Made by a program: the position numbers and the translations under genes. Of a DNA stretch of 64,000 nt, positions 51,927-60,594 are shown in pieces. Position 1 is the stretch's first letter; the number at the start of each line of letters is the position of its first letter. The DNA is from Persicitalea jodogahamensis (GTDB taxonomy: Bacteria; Bacteroidota; Bacteroidia; Cytophagales; Spirosomataceae), in contig NZ_BMXF01000001.1 of NCBI RefSeq assembly GCF_014651615.1, positions 372,001-436,000 of the forward strand, read 5' to 3'. A model generated the notes under the pieces. It saw only the letters and a list, made by a program, of their open reading frames with translations, was not told the origin of the DNA and searched no databases.

Positions 51927-53456
51927 ATGCAAGATAAAACAGTACGCGTACGATTTGCGCCCAGCCCTACCGGGCCACTTCATGCCGGAGGTGTGCGCAC
52001 GGCCCTATACAATTACCTTTTTGCCCGGCAGACGGGCGGCCAGATGCTGCTGCGCATCGAGGATACCGATCAGGCGCGTTACGTGCCCGGCGCCGAAGAT
52101 TACATTCTGGAAGCCCTGGCATGGCTGGGTATTTCCATTGATGAGGGGCCCAACGTCGGCGGACCTCACGCACCTTACCGGCAGTCGGAGCGAAAGGAAA
52201 TGTATCGTGAATACGCTGAGAAACTGGTATTCGAAGGAAAAGCCTATTATGCTTTTGATACGCCGGAAGAACTTGACGCTATGCGCAAGCGCCTGGAAGA
52301 GGCCAAAGTACCCGCCGCACAGTATAATGCCATCACGCGGCTTCAGATGACCAATTCGCTGACATTGCCGATTGCCGAAACCAAAAAACGCCTCGAAAGC
52401 GGCGAGCCATACGTCATCCGGATGCAGGTGCAGCCCAAAGATGACATTCGCTTTAACGACCTGATTCGCGGCTGGGTAGTGGTGCATTCGTCACAGATTG
52501 ACGACAAGGTACTTCTCAAATCTGACGGAATGCCGACATACCACCTGGCTAATATCGTAGATGACCACCTGATGGGCATCACCCACGTGATCCGGGGGGA
52601 GGAGTGGCTGCCCTCGGCTCCGATGCACGTGCTGCTGTACCGTTATCTGGGCTGGGAGGCAACCATGCCGCAGTTTGCGCATCTCCCGCTACTGCTGAAA
52701 CCCGACGGTAACGGCAAGCTATCCAAGCGCGATGCTGATCTGGGCGGCTTTCCCATTTTTCCGCTGCAATGGACCGATCCCAAAACGGGCGAAATCGCCA
52801 AAGGCTTCCGCGAAGAGGGCTATTATCCCGAAGCTACCACCAACTTTTTGGCTTTGCTGGGCTGGAATGCCGGAACCGAGCAGGAGATTTTCTCGATGCA
52901 GGCACTGATCGATGCGTTTAGTTTTGAGCGCGTGCACAAGTCAGGCGCGAAGTTCGACATTCAGAAGGCAATGTGGTTCAACCAGCAGTACCTGAAGGAA
53001 AAGGACGACCTGACGATGGCCGCACAGGTGCAGCCGCTTTTTGCCAAAAAAGGAATTGAAATCTCCGACGAACAAGCGATCCAAATCGTTCACTTGCTTA
53101 AGGATCGCGTACATTTTGTTCACGAAATAGTGGACGAATCGGCTTTTCTGTTCTCTGCTCCCGAAAGCTATGACCAGGAAATCGTTGCCAAAAAATGGAA
53201 TGAAGATGCCCAGCGCGGTATCTCAGCCTTCGCCGAAGGGTTGGCTGCTTACGATGGCGAGTTTGTGGCCGAAAATATAAAGCACGTGTTGGCCGGGACC
53301 CTGGAAACCGCGGGCATCAAAATGGGGAAAATCATGCAGGCACTGCGGCTCGCAGTTACTGGCTCAGGGACTGGGCCGGACCTGATGGTGACAATGGAGA
53401 TTCTTGGAAAAGAGGAAGTAGTGCGACGCTTGCGACGGGCTGTGGAGGTGTTATAG
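51927..53456 (+). CDS. gltX: Glutamate--tRNA ligase
   Basis: A 509-residue class I aminoacyl-tRNA synthetase that charges tRNA-Glu. The ATG at 51927 (MQDKTVRVRFAPSPTGPLHAGG) is used; a longer frame overlaps the RidA gene's end. The HIGH-like motif is SPTGPLHAGG, the KMSKS-like motif is NGKLSKRDAD (KLSKR), and DDHLMGITHVIRGEEWL is conserved. The C-terminal anticodon-binding domain ends in LRLAVTGSGTGPDLMVTMEILG. A terminator hairpin follows at 53515-53546. Confidence 0.97.
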   Translation: MQDKTVRVRFAPSPTGPLHAGGVRTALYNYLFARQTGGQMLLRIEDTDQARYVPGAEDYILEALAWLGISIDEGPNVGGPHAPYRQSERKEMYREYAEKLVFEGKAYYAFDTPEELDAMRKRLEEAKVPAAQYNAITRLQMTNSLTLPIAETKKRLESGEPYVIRMQVQPKDDIRFNDLIRGWVVVHSSQIDDKVLLKSDGMPTYHLANIVDDHLMGITHVIRGEEWLPSAPMHVLLYRYLGWEATMPQFAHLPLLLKPDGNGKLSKRDADLGGFPIFPLQWTDPKTGEIAKGFREEGYYPEATTNFLALLGWNAGTEQEIFSMQALIDAFSFERVHKSGAKFDIQKAMWFNQQYLKEKDDLTMAAQVQPLFAKKGIEISDEQAIQIVHLLKDRVHFVHEIVDESAFLFSAPESYDQEIVAKKWNEDAQRGISAFAEGLAAYDGEFVAENIKHVLAGTLETAGIKMGKIMQALRLAVTGSGTGPDLMVTMEILGKEEVVRRLRRAVEVL

Positions 53457-53514
53457 GCCGCCCCTTCTATCCACCCAAAAAGGCCAGCGAAAGGCCGATA
53501 CGTACCATTTACTC

Positions 53515-53546
53515 AAATAACCTTGTCTTTCCAGGCAAGGTTATTT
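53515..53546 (+). terminator. Terminator of gltX
   Basis: AAATAACCTTG (53515-53525) and CAAGGTTATTT (53536-53546) form an exact 11-bp stem over a 10-base loop, followed by an A/T stretch; it lies about 60 bases past the gltX stop. Confidence 0.7.
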
Positions 53547-53618
53547 ACATTAGGAGCAATCAATGGTCAGCCACTGTTGCCCGGTTCATAATCCATTGTT
53601 CACTATCCATTAACTACC

Positions 53619-53861
53619 ATGGCCAAGAAAAAACAATCTGATCCCAACGAGGCGGACGCTGAAAAGCCCCGCGTGCATAAAGACCTCGAAGGCTTCGATA
53701 TCCAGATCAATTCCTTCGGTGAAATCACCACCAGTTTCGACATGGACCGCGTCAACGAATTCCTCAATAAAAATGTGGATGACAAAAAACTCCGGGATCG
53801 TGAAGACATCCCCGGCCGTAAAAAGCGGAAGAAAAAAAGCAAATCCGAAGAGGAAGAGTAG
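53619..53861 (+). CDS. Small charged hypothetical protein
   Basis: An 80-residue protein: acidic N-terminus (KKKQSDPNEADAEKP), a central EGFDIQINSFGEITTSFDMDRVNEFLNKNVDDKKL, and a lysine-rich tail RKKRKKKSKSEEEE. No known family. The central part, with alternating charged residues, could form a short sheet plus helix. It has a start ATG with a normal CATG context after a spacer of the CATTCA word type. Codon usage is like that of its neighbours. Likely real because it is compact, starts cleanly and lies between two orderly genes. Confidence 0.55.
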   Translation: MAKKKQSDPNEADAEKPRVHKDLEGFDIQINSFGEITTSFDMDRVNEFLNKNVDDKKLRDREDIPGRKKRKKKSKSEEEE

Positions 53862-53945
53862 GGAAGGATGGACAGGGAGCAAAGCGGGGCGCCCCGTGGC
53901 GAACAAAGCGCCAAAATAGACTTGCGCCGCCTAAACACGTAAACT

Positions 53946-53961
53946 CTAAACACCTAAACAA
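53946..53961 (+). repeat. 16-mer CTAAACACCTAAACAA ahead of the AIM24-like gene
   Basis: The 16 bases occur here five bases before the ATG at 53967, and again on the minus strand at 63885-63900 three bases before the ATG of the sugar transporter. The surrounding spacer contains further CTAAAC words. Confidence 0.75.
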
Positions 53962-53966
53962 TACCC

Positions 53967-54746
53967 ATGACATCACACGAAATAGACTATAAAATCATCG
54001 GCGAAGACATTCAGGTAGTGGAGGTCGAGCTTGACCCCAACGAGACCGTTATCGCCGAAGCCGGGGCTATGCTTTATATGGAGGATGGCATTCAGTTCGA
54101 GACTAAAATGGGCGATGGCTCCGAGCCAAACCAAAGCATTATGGGGAAGATTTTCCAGGCTGGAACGCGGCTCATTACCGGGGAATCGCTCTTCATGACG
54201 CACTTCACCAACCGGGGATACGGTAAAAAAAAGGTGGCCTTTGCGGCACCCTATCCCGGTACGATCATGCCGATTGATCTACGTCTGATTCCCGGCAACG
54301 AACTCATTGTGCAGAAAGACGGCTTCCTGTGCGCGGCCTTGGGAACGAGCATGAAAATTCACTTCAACCAGCGCATCGGTTCAGGCTTGTTCGGTGGCGA
54401 GGGCTTCATCCTGCAAAAACTGCGCGGAGATGGCATGGCGTTCGTGCACGCGGGTGGCGTGATGATGGAGCGGCAGCTCAATAACGAGATGCTGCGCGTG
54501 GACACGGGCTGCGTCGTCGGCTTTGAGCCCAGCATCAGCTTCGACATACAGCGGGCGGGCGGCCTGAAATCAATGGTGTTCGGCGGAGAGGGAATGTTCC
54601 TGGCTACATTACGGGGCACCGGGAAAGTTTATCTGCAATCCATGCCGATCTCGAAGCTTATCGACCGTCTCTCGCCTCGTGGAGGAAATGCCAAGAAGGA
54701 AAGCGGCTCAGTACTGGGTGGCTTGGGAGATTTGTTCGAAGGTTAA
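53967..54746 (+). CDS. TIGR00266/AIM24 family protein
   Basis: A 259-residue protein of the AIM24 (TIGR00266) beta-trefoil-like family. Signature blocks: [61 protein letters not shown], and [28 protein letters not shown], ending [30 protein letters not shown]. Mitochondrial AIM24 is needed for inner membrane organisation; the bacterial role is unknown. It is followed by a strong rho-independent terminator. The word CTAAACACCTAAACAA lies right before the start. Confidence 0.9.
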   Translation: MTSHEIDYKIIGEDIQVVEVELDPNETVIAEAGAMLYMEDGIQFETKMGDGSEPNQSIMGKIFQAGTRLITGESLFMTHFTNRGYGKKKVAFAAPYPGTIMPIDLRLIPGNELIVQKDGFLCAALGTSMKIHFNQRIGSGLFGGEGFILQKLRGDGMAFVHAGGVMMERQLNNEMLRVDTGCVVGFEPSISFDIQRAGGLKSMVFGGEGMFLATLRGTGKVYLQSMPISKLIDRLSPRGGNAKKESGSVLGGLGDLFEG

Positions 54747-54768
54747 AAGCTTGATCCTGAGGTTATGC

Positions 54769-54800
54769 AAGGCCGGACCATGGATGGTCCGGCCTTTTTA
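54769..54800 (+). terminator. Rho-independent terminator of the AIM24-like gene
   Basis: AAGGCCGGACCA (54769-54780) pairs exactly with TGGTCCGGCCTT (54785-54796) over the loop TGGA, and a TTTT tract follows. Confidence 0.92.
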
Positions 54801-54861
54801 TTTGCAAAATCAGTAAAATGCCCTTTTATATTTATATAAAAGATTTTTATATATAAAATTG

Positions 54862-54869
54862 TATATTTG
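54862..54869 (+). promoter_or_regulatory. -7 element ahead of lepB
   Basis: TATATTTG matches TAnnTTTG, 37 bases before the ATG. The surrounding 40 bases are very AT-rich. Confidence 0.5.
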
Positions 54870-54905
54870 GTTCAATTTTAGCAAACCCTAATCCTCTTTA
54901 AAATC

Positions 54906-56063
54906 ATGTTCAAAAAGAAGCCAGCTACTCCCAAACCCAAAAAATCTTTCTTCCGCGAGTGGGCTGACTCGCTGCTGTTTGCAGTCATTGCCGCCACGCT
55001 GATTCGTTTTCTGACTTTCGAGGCATTTGCTATTCCCACACCTTCCATGGAAAGTACCCTCATGGTGGGTGACTATTTGTTTGTGAGCAAGCTACACTAT
55101 GGCATCCGCACGCCCCGCACACCCCTGCAAGTACCTTTGACGCACCAGAAAATCTGGGGGACCGACATCCCCTCGTTCAGCGATGCCATTCAGCTGCCCG
55201 TGTACCGCACTCCCGGTTTTTCGGAAGTCAAAAGCGGCGATGTGGTCGTGTTCAACTACCCGCCCGGCCTGGCAAATGAAACGGAGTATCCTGCCGACAT
55301 GAAAACCTATTATGTCAAGCGCTGCATCGGCACGCCGGGCGACAAGATCAAAATCGGACGGGAGGTAGTTTTCGTGAACGGCAAAGAAATGCCAGCTCCG
55401 CCCCGCGCCGAGACGTTTTATTTTGTTAAAACAAAGGAAAACCTGAACGAACGATTCTTTCGCCGCTACGACATCGTCAATGACTTCAACTCACCCGATG
55501 GGCCTTTCATCAATTGGCAGCCTGTGGAGGCTTATGACGAGTCCACCAAAACCAATGTACCCATTGGCTATAATGTCAACATGACGCAGTCCGTATTGGC
55601 TCAATTCCGGGAAATGGAATGGATTGAGCGAATAGAACCGACTACCGCGCTGCCCAATGTAGCGGAGCCGGGCGCATACGGCAGTGCTGCTTATAACTGG
55701 AACCGCGATAACTACGGGCCGCTGATCGTGCCAAAACAGGGCGCCATTATCCCGATCAACGAAAAAACAATTGCCGTGTACGGGCCCATTATAAAACGTT
55801 ATGAGGCTAATAAGAAGGTGGAAGTGGCCCCCGGCATTATTAGTATCGACGGGCAGGTAGTCACTTCTTACACTTTTAAGCAGGATTATTACTTCATGAT
55901 GGGCGACAACCGCCACAACTCCGAGGACTCGCGTTTCTGGGGATTCGTGCCCGCTGACCATATCGTGGGCAAGGCGGTATTTGTTTGGATGTCCATCGAT
56001 CCGGTAGCTGATCAGGTCTGGAATAAAATCCGCTGGAATCGCCTGTTCCGGGTGATCGAGTAA
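54906..56063 (+). CDS. lepB: Signal peptidase I
   Basis: A 385-residue S26A signal peptidase that cuts Sec signal peptides at the periplasmic face of the inner membrane. One membrane segment (SLLFAVIAATLIRFLTFEAFAI, 22-43) is followed by the catalytic Ser47 in PSMESTLMVGDYLFVSK, then Lys138 in YYVKRCIGTPGDKIKIG, and the family box GDNRHNSEDSRFWGFVP near 333-349. An insertion of about 180 residues separates the lysine box from this last box, larger than in E. coli, typical of Bacteroidota. It lies two bases from a convergent histidine kinase gene. Confidence 0.94.
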   Translation: MFKKKPATPKPKKSFFREWADSLLFAVIAATLIRFLTFEAFAIPTPSMESTLMVGDYLFVSKLHYGIRTPRTPLQVPLTHQKIWGTDIPSFSDAIQLPVYRTPGFSEVKSGDVVVFNYPPGLANETEYPADMKTYYVKRCIGTPGDKIKIGREVVFVNGKEMPAPPRAETFYFVKTKENLNERFFRRYDIVNDFNSPDGPFINWQPVEAYDESTKTNVPIGYNVNMTQSVLAQFREMEWIERIEPTTALPNVAEPGAYGSAAYNWNRDNYGPLIVPKQGAIIPINEKTIAVYGPIIKRYEANKKVEVAPGIISIDGQVVTSYTFKQDYYFMMGDNRHNSEDSRFWGFVPADHIVGKAVFVWMSIDPVADQVWNKIRWNRLFRVIE

Positions 56064-56064
56064 A

Positions 56065-58125
56065 TCAGACCGGCAAATACACGCTGAAAGTAGCCCCCTC
56101 GCCAACCCGGCTACTGGCCGATATGGCCCCACCGTGGTTGACGGCCACTTTCTTGCAAATGGCAAGGCCGATGCCCGTACCGCTGTACTGGCTCTTGCCG
56201 TGCAACCGCTGGAAAACTTCAAAAATCCGGTCAATGTATTTTTCTTCGAAACCGATGCCGTTGTCCGTCACATCGATGCGGTAGTAGGCCTTTGCTTCCC
56301 GCCCGAGGTTAACAGCGGAGGGAATGTCTTCGGCATTCACCTTGGTGGTACTAATGCGAATTACCGGGTCAATGTCCGGTTTCTGGAACTTAATCGCATT
56401 GCTTAATAAATTTTGGAACAATTGCGTCAGCTGGCTGGCATCACCCTGCACCACGGGCAGTGGCTCCGCTATAATTGAGGCCCGGCTATCTCTGACCCTG
56501 AGTTCAAGATTACTCAGCGCATTGTTTATTATACCATCCAGCAAAATATCACCGGTAGCCTGCTGCCGGGTGGTGATGCGTGAGTAAGTGAGCAAATCAT
56601 CAATCAGTATCGACATCCGTTTGGCCGCCGACTGCATTCGGTTGAGGTAGTCGGCACCATCTCCGAGCTGGTCTTCGTAACGTTTTTTCAGCATATCGCC
56701 GAAAGCCTGGATCTTTCGCAGCGGTTCCTGCAAGTCGTGGCTGGCCACATAGGCGAACTGCTGCAGGTTTTCGTTGGACCGCCGTAGTTCCTGCACCGAT
56801 GCTTCAAGCTGCTGAGTGCGCTGCCTGACGAGTTCGTCTAGCCGAACCTGTATTTGCTTTTGCTGATGAATATCGGTGATCGTACCTAGCCAGGAGACAA
56901 TCTCTCCGGCTTCGTCCCGAATGGCCGTTGCCCGGGCGAGGTGCCAGCGGTAAGCTCCGTCGGCTCTTCTAAGGCGGTATTCCGTCGTGTAGGGTTGCCC
57001 GGTTGTTAGGGCGTGCGCCATTTTTTCGAGCGCATTTGGCAAATCGTCGGAATGGGTAGCCTTCTCCCACCCACCATTATAGGTTTCCTCAGTATTTTGC
57101 CCGGTGTAGTCATACCAGCGCTGGTTGACGAAGGTAGGTTCGCCTGTGGGGGTGGTGGTCCAAGCCATATTAGGTATGGTTTCCAGCAGAGTCATGAAGA
57201 GCTTTTTCTCAGCTTCAAGCTTTATCCGGGCCAGTGCCTGCGGGGTGATATCCTGCATTGTGCCGTTGAAGCGATAGACTTGCTGATCACTTCCGAACCA
57301 AGCCCTTCCCTGAACCCGCACGATTCTTTCTTTCTTGGTCAATTTATGAATGATCGTATACTCCGTGTCGTAACGGCCACCGGAAGAAATATCCAGCGCA
57401 TTAGCTATGGCTTTTTCCACTCGCTCCCGGTCTTCTTCGGCAATGGCATCCAAGGCCATCGAGAGCTTGGTTTCTTCCTGCGTCGGCAGTCCAAACCATT
57501 CCAATAACCGATCATTTGCTTTAAACTGGCCAGTGATCGGGTTGTAGTCCCAGGTGCCCAGTTCCGTCGACTCTATGGCAAAGTGCAATTGGTCATTGCT
57601 ATCGGCCAGTTTTTTAAAGGTATTGACTTTTTCAGTCGTTTCCGTACAGGTTGTCAACACAGCCTCCACCTGACCGGACTCATCGAAAATAGGGCTGTAG
57701 CTGAACGTCCAGTAAATGTCTTCGATTCGGCCGTTGCGATAAAAGGGGATCAGCTGATCCTCGCTCCATGTTGCTTCTCCGGTGAGGCGAACCTGATCGA
57801 GTAGCGGCTTTATGATGTCCCAAATTTCCAACCATATTTCGGTGGCAGGCTGGCCCAGGGCATGCGGGTGCTTGCCGTCGTTGCCAAGGCTGGGTCGATA
57901 GGCGTCGTTATAAAAACAAAGCAGATCCTCGCCCCAAAACAGAAACATGGGGAACCTGGAATTAAGCATGATTCCCAGCGTAGTCCGCAACCCCTGCGGC
58001 CAGGTGTCAGGCGTTCCCAGCTGAGACTGGGACCAGTCCATAGTGCGTATCCGGTGGCCCATCTCCCCGCCGCCGCGCAGGAAAGCGTATTTAACCGAAT
58101 CATCAGCGGTATTATCTAGCGGCAT
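56065..58125 (-). CDS. PAS-domain sensor histidine kinase
   Basis: A 686-residue sensor kinase from the ATG at 58125; the ATG at 58173 would add 16 residues. Three PAS-like segments are seen: FPMFLFWGEDLLCFYNDAYRP and WTFSYSPIFDESGQVEAVLTTC (first), TELGTWDYNPITGQFKANDRLLEWF (second), IPNMAWTTTPTGEPTFVNQRWYDYTG (third). A coiled linker leads to HisKA (FAYVASHDLQEPLRKIQAF) and HATPase (QLFQNLLSNAIKF, DNGIGFEEKYIDRIFEVFQRL, GTGIGLAICKKVAVNHGG). No transmembrane segment is apparent, so this is a cytosolic kinase. No response regulator lies near; likely part of a phytochrome-like or redox circuit, cofactor unknown. Confidence 0.92.
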   Translation of the reverse strand: MPLDNTADDSVKYAFLRGGGEMGHRIRTMDWSQSQLGTPDTWPQGLRTTLGIMLNSRFPMFLFWGEDLLCFYNDAYRPSLGNDGKHPHALGQPATEIWLEIWDIIKPLLDQVRLTGEATWSEDQLIPFYRNGRIEDIYWTFSYSPIFDESGQVEAVLTTCTETTEKVNTFKKLADSNDQLHFAIESTELGTWDYNPITGQFKANDRLLEWFGLPTQEETKLSMALDAIAEEDRERVEKAIANALDISSGGRYDTEYTIIHKLTKKERIVRVQGRAWFGSDQQVYRFNGTMQDITPQALARIKLEAEKKLFMTLLETIPNMAWTTTPTGEPTFVNQRWYDYTGQNTEETYNGGWEKATHSDDLPNALEKMAHALTTGQPYTTEYRLRRADGAYRWHLARATAIRDEAGEIVSWLGTITDIHQQKQIQVRLDELVRQRTQQLEASVQELRRSNENLQQFAYVASHDLQEPLRKIQAFGDMLKKRYEDQLGDGADYLNRMQSAAKRMSILIDDLLTYSRITTRQQATGDILLDGIINNALSNLELRVRDSRASIIAEPLPVVQGDASQLTQLFQNLLSNAIKFQKPDIDPVIRISTTKVNAEDIPSAVNLGREAKAYYRIDVTDNGIGFEEKYIDRIFEVFQRLHGKSQYSGTGIGLAICKKVAVNHGGAISASSRVGEGATFSVYLPV

Positions 58126-58307
58126 TTGTTGTGTGTAGCTATCAAGTAAGTAAATATAAGGCAAGATCGTCAACTACTTGAAACATTGGTGAAAGGCAAT
58201 TGTTAAACCATTTTAACTCTCAGGACTCTACCTGGTGCCCTCCAGCAACCAATGGCACGTTATTTACGTACTTATTAGGAACAATTCCATAATTTTTTAA
58301 AATACCT

Positions 58308-59069
58308 ATGAAGATTAGAAACACATTTTATGCCCTGGCCACCGTACTCATCATGGTTTCCTGCGGTACTTCAGCGCCTACTTCCAAGTCAGCGCCCATC
58401 GAACATACTATCTGGGACAAACTACTTAAAGAACATGTAAATGGTAATGGCCTGGTCGACTATAAGGGATTCAAAAAGGATCAGGCTCAATTGAAACAGT
58501 ATCTTAACCTGATCAGCAGCAATGCCCCTGGCAGTAAGTGGAGCAAAGAAGAAAAGCTGGCCTACTGGATCAACGCCTACAATGCCTACACCGTGCAACT
58601 CATCCTTGATCACTACCCGCTGAAAAGCATCAAGGACATCGGCTCGTCCATCAAAATTCCGTTTGTCAACACCCCCTGGGACGTGAAGTTTATTGAGATT
58701 GGCGGCAAGAAAATGGATTTGAACAATATCGAGCACGGCATAATCCGCAAGGATTTCAACGAACCCCGTATTCACTTCGCCGTGGTGTGCGCTGCCATGT
58801 CCTGCCCCCCACTACGCAATGAAGCATACACTGCCGATAAGCTCGACAAACAGCTCGACGACCAGGGACGCGCATTTCTTAACAATCCGAGACTCAACGA
58901 GGTAACCAAGGATAAGGCCAGCGTTTCCAAAATCATGGACTGGTACGGTGGTGATTTCAAGAAGAAAATGCCGATCAAAGACTGGATCAACAAATACGCC
59001 AAGACCAACCTGCAGACCAACAATATCTCCTATAAGGATTACAACTGGGCGTTGAACGAACAGAAGTGA
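58308..59069 (+). CDS. DUF547 lipoprotein
   Basis: A 253-residue predicted lipoprotein (leader FYALATVLIMVSC, lipobox MVSC). It has the DUF547 core: LAYWINAYNAYTVQLILDHYPLKSIKDIGS, LNNIEHGIIRKDFNEPRIHFAVVCAAMSCPPLRNEAYTADKLDKQLDDQ and DWYGGDFKK. The conserved His in HFAVVCAAMSCPPL and the two Cys are present. DUF547 belongs to a papain-like/transglutaminase-type group; no substrate is assigned. Convergent with the Gfo/Idh gene through a nested hairpin. Confidence 0.9.
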   Translation: MKIRNTFYALATVLIMVSCGTSAPTSKSAPIEHTIWDKLLKEHVNGNGLVDYKGFKKDQAQLKQYLNLISSNAPGSKWSKEEKLAYWINAYNAYTVQLILDHYPLKSIKDIGSSIKIPFVNTPWDVKFIEIGGKKMDLNNIEHGIIRKDFNEPRIHFAVVCAAMSCPPLRNEAYTADKLDKQLDDQGRAFLNNPRLNEVTKDKASVSKIMDWYGGDFKKKMPIKDWINKYAKTNLQTNNISYKDYNWALNEQK

Positions 59070-59101
59070 CTTTGAACGCTGGGTTTTGGACGCTGGATGA
59101 T

Positions 59102-59141
59102 GGATGTTAGACACTGGACGTGAGTCCAATATCTAACATCC
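59102..59141. terminator. Nested hairpin between DUF547 and the Gfo/Idh gene
   Basis: GGATGTTAGA (59102-59111) pairs with TCTAACATCC (59132-59141); inside, GGAC and GTCC (59116-59127) pair again. It serves the two convergent genes. Confidence 0.65.
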
Positions 59142-59156
59142 AAAATCTAAAGAGTC

Positions 59157-60527
59157 CTACTTGGCCATCTTCAGCGCCTCGGTAGTTGTGTAGTATTTCG
59201 TGATCATGTTCGGAACTTCCCAGTCGGGAAGTTTTCCGTCCTTCAGGTACTCCATGTACTTGCTGGCTACCTGGCCGAAGTGGGCTTCGTGGCCATTATC
59301 GTACTTGGCGGGAATCATCACCTGCCAGCCATTCGAATTCTTTTTCAGCTCAATGCCGGGGTACATGGCCTCCACTTTTTGGAAGGCGGCTTCCATGGCC
59401 TCATTGTACCCTTCCTGCTGACCAACGGCTTCAATGTAAAGCATTGGCTTGTAATTCTGCTCCTTTCCCTGGCGAATAATCAGATTAGCCTTGGACCCCC
59501 GCATAATCGAGTAGTGCGTGTCGGCGGCACCTTCGGGAGCCTGGAAGTTCCAAAGTACCTTCACCTGGGCATGAATGTCTTTGAGAGTATAGTTTATTTC
59601 GCCGTTTGCATACACGCTCAATGTGCTGTCTTTCAAAGATGAGGTCAGGTAATCGGGGTAGGTGTCCAGCTTGGTGACTTGCTTGAACTGCGAAGGCGTA
59701 AGGTCGGTGGTCCAGCGCCTGGCCGAAATCAAATTGACATCAGAAGGATTCACTACTTGCTCAGGGAATGCAGCCCACTGAATCAGGTCCACCAGGTGTG
59801 TGTTCACATCCACAATGCCTTCGCCCTGCTGCTTGGTGTCGAAAAACCAGGCCGGCCGCACCAGCGGACTGCCGGATACGATTTTGGAGAAGTGGTGGAC
59901 GCTCTCCTTGCTGATGGCAGGCTGCTCGGTGGTCCCTTTCTGTAGTTCACCAAAGAGAGCTTCCTGCTGGGCCAGTTCCTTTTGCAGCGTATTCGTGATT
60001 TCGTAGCGCTCCGTCATGATGTCGTAGAGCAGCACATTGTTCTTCTCGGCAGAATCGAAGGCTTCTTTCAGTAATTCGAAGCCTTCGGAATCGATTGCCA
60101 TCGGCTTGTCAGCGAGCACGTTCAGACCCGCGTCCACGGCTTTTTTGATGTAGTTGGTTTTCTTCTGGTTGTTGCCAGCCAGCACCAGTACGTTGCCGGG
60201 CTTGTCGGCCAACATCTTTTCAAGATAATCCGGCCCGGTATAGATTTCCTCCTTCCAATGCGTCGGCGACTCGGCGCGGGTATTGTACTGATCGACCTTT
60301 GCCAGGTAAGCTTTCACCTCCGGTCCATCGGGCGCGTAGACGTACACAACGGAATCTACCTGATCGTAGGCCGTTTTTTGTAGCAAATCAGCATGAAAAT
60401 GGCCGGGGTCGAGGACGATCAGCCGTAGTTTGTCAGACACGTCAGTGGTTTCTTTGGCGGTGTTGCAGCCTTGGTTCATGGCCGAGAGCGCGATGAGGGC
60501 GGAGAGTGTTAGGATCTTCTTGAGCAT
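59157..60527 (-). CDS. Secreted Gfo/Idh/MocA-like oxidoreductase, lipoprotein
   Basis: A 456-residue protein with leader MLKKILTLSALIALSAMNQGC (lipobox NQGC), so it would sit on the periplasmic side. The N-terminal domain is Rossmann-like (LRLIVLDPGHFHADLLQ, DYLEKMLADKPGNVLVLAGNN, KKAVDAGLNVLADKPMAIDSEGF), and the C-terminal half is the putative-oxidoreductase C domain (DVNTHLVDLIQWAAFPEQ, RWTTDLTPSQFKQVT). The usual glycine-rich GxGxxG is replaced by DPGHFH, so NAD(P) binding is doubtful. It follows nagA on the same strand, 67 bases downstream. Role in glucosamine use is inferred from position only. Confidence 0.78.
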   Translation of the reverse strand: MLKKILTLSALIALSAMNQGCNTAKETTDVSDKLRLIVLDPGHFHADLLQKTAYDQVDSVVYVYAPDGPEVKAYLAKVDQYNTRAESPTHWKEEIYTGPDYLEKMLADKPGNVLVLAGNNQKKTNYIKKAVDAGLNVLADKPMAIDSEGFELLKEAFDSAEKNNVLLYDIMTERYEITNTLQKELAQQEALFGELQKGTTEQPAISKESVHHFSKIVSGSPLVRPAWFFDTKQQGEGIVDVNTHLVDLIQWAAFPEQVVNPSDVNLISARRWTTDLTPSQFKQVTKLDTYPDYLTSSLKDSTLSVYANGEINYTLKDIHAQVKVLWNFQAPEGAADTHYSIMRGSKANLIIRQGKEQNYKPMLYIEAVGQQEGYNEAMEAAFQKVEAMYPGIELKKNSNGWQVMIPAKYDNGHEAHFGQVASKYMEYLKDGKLPDWEVPNMITKYYTTTEALKMAK

Positions 60528-60594
60528 TATTTGTTATTGGATAATTGAAAATGGATGATTGGAAAAGCTGATTTTCACAATAGAAGTATGATCA

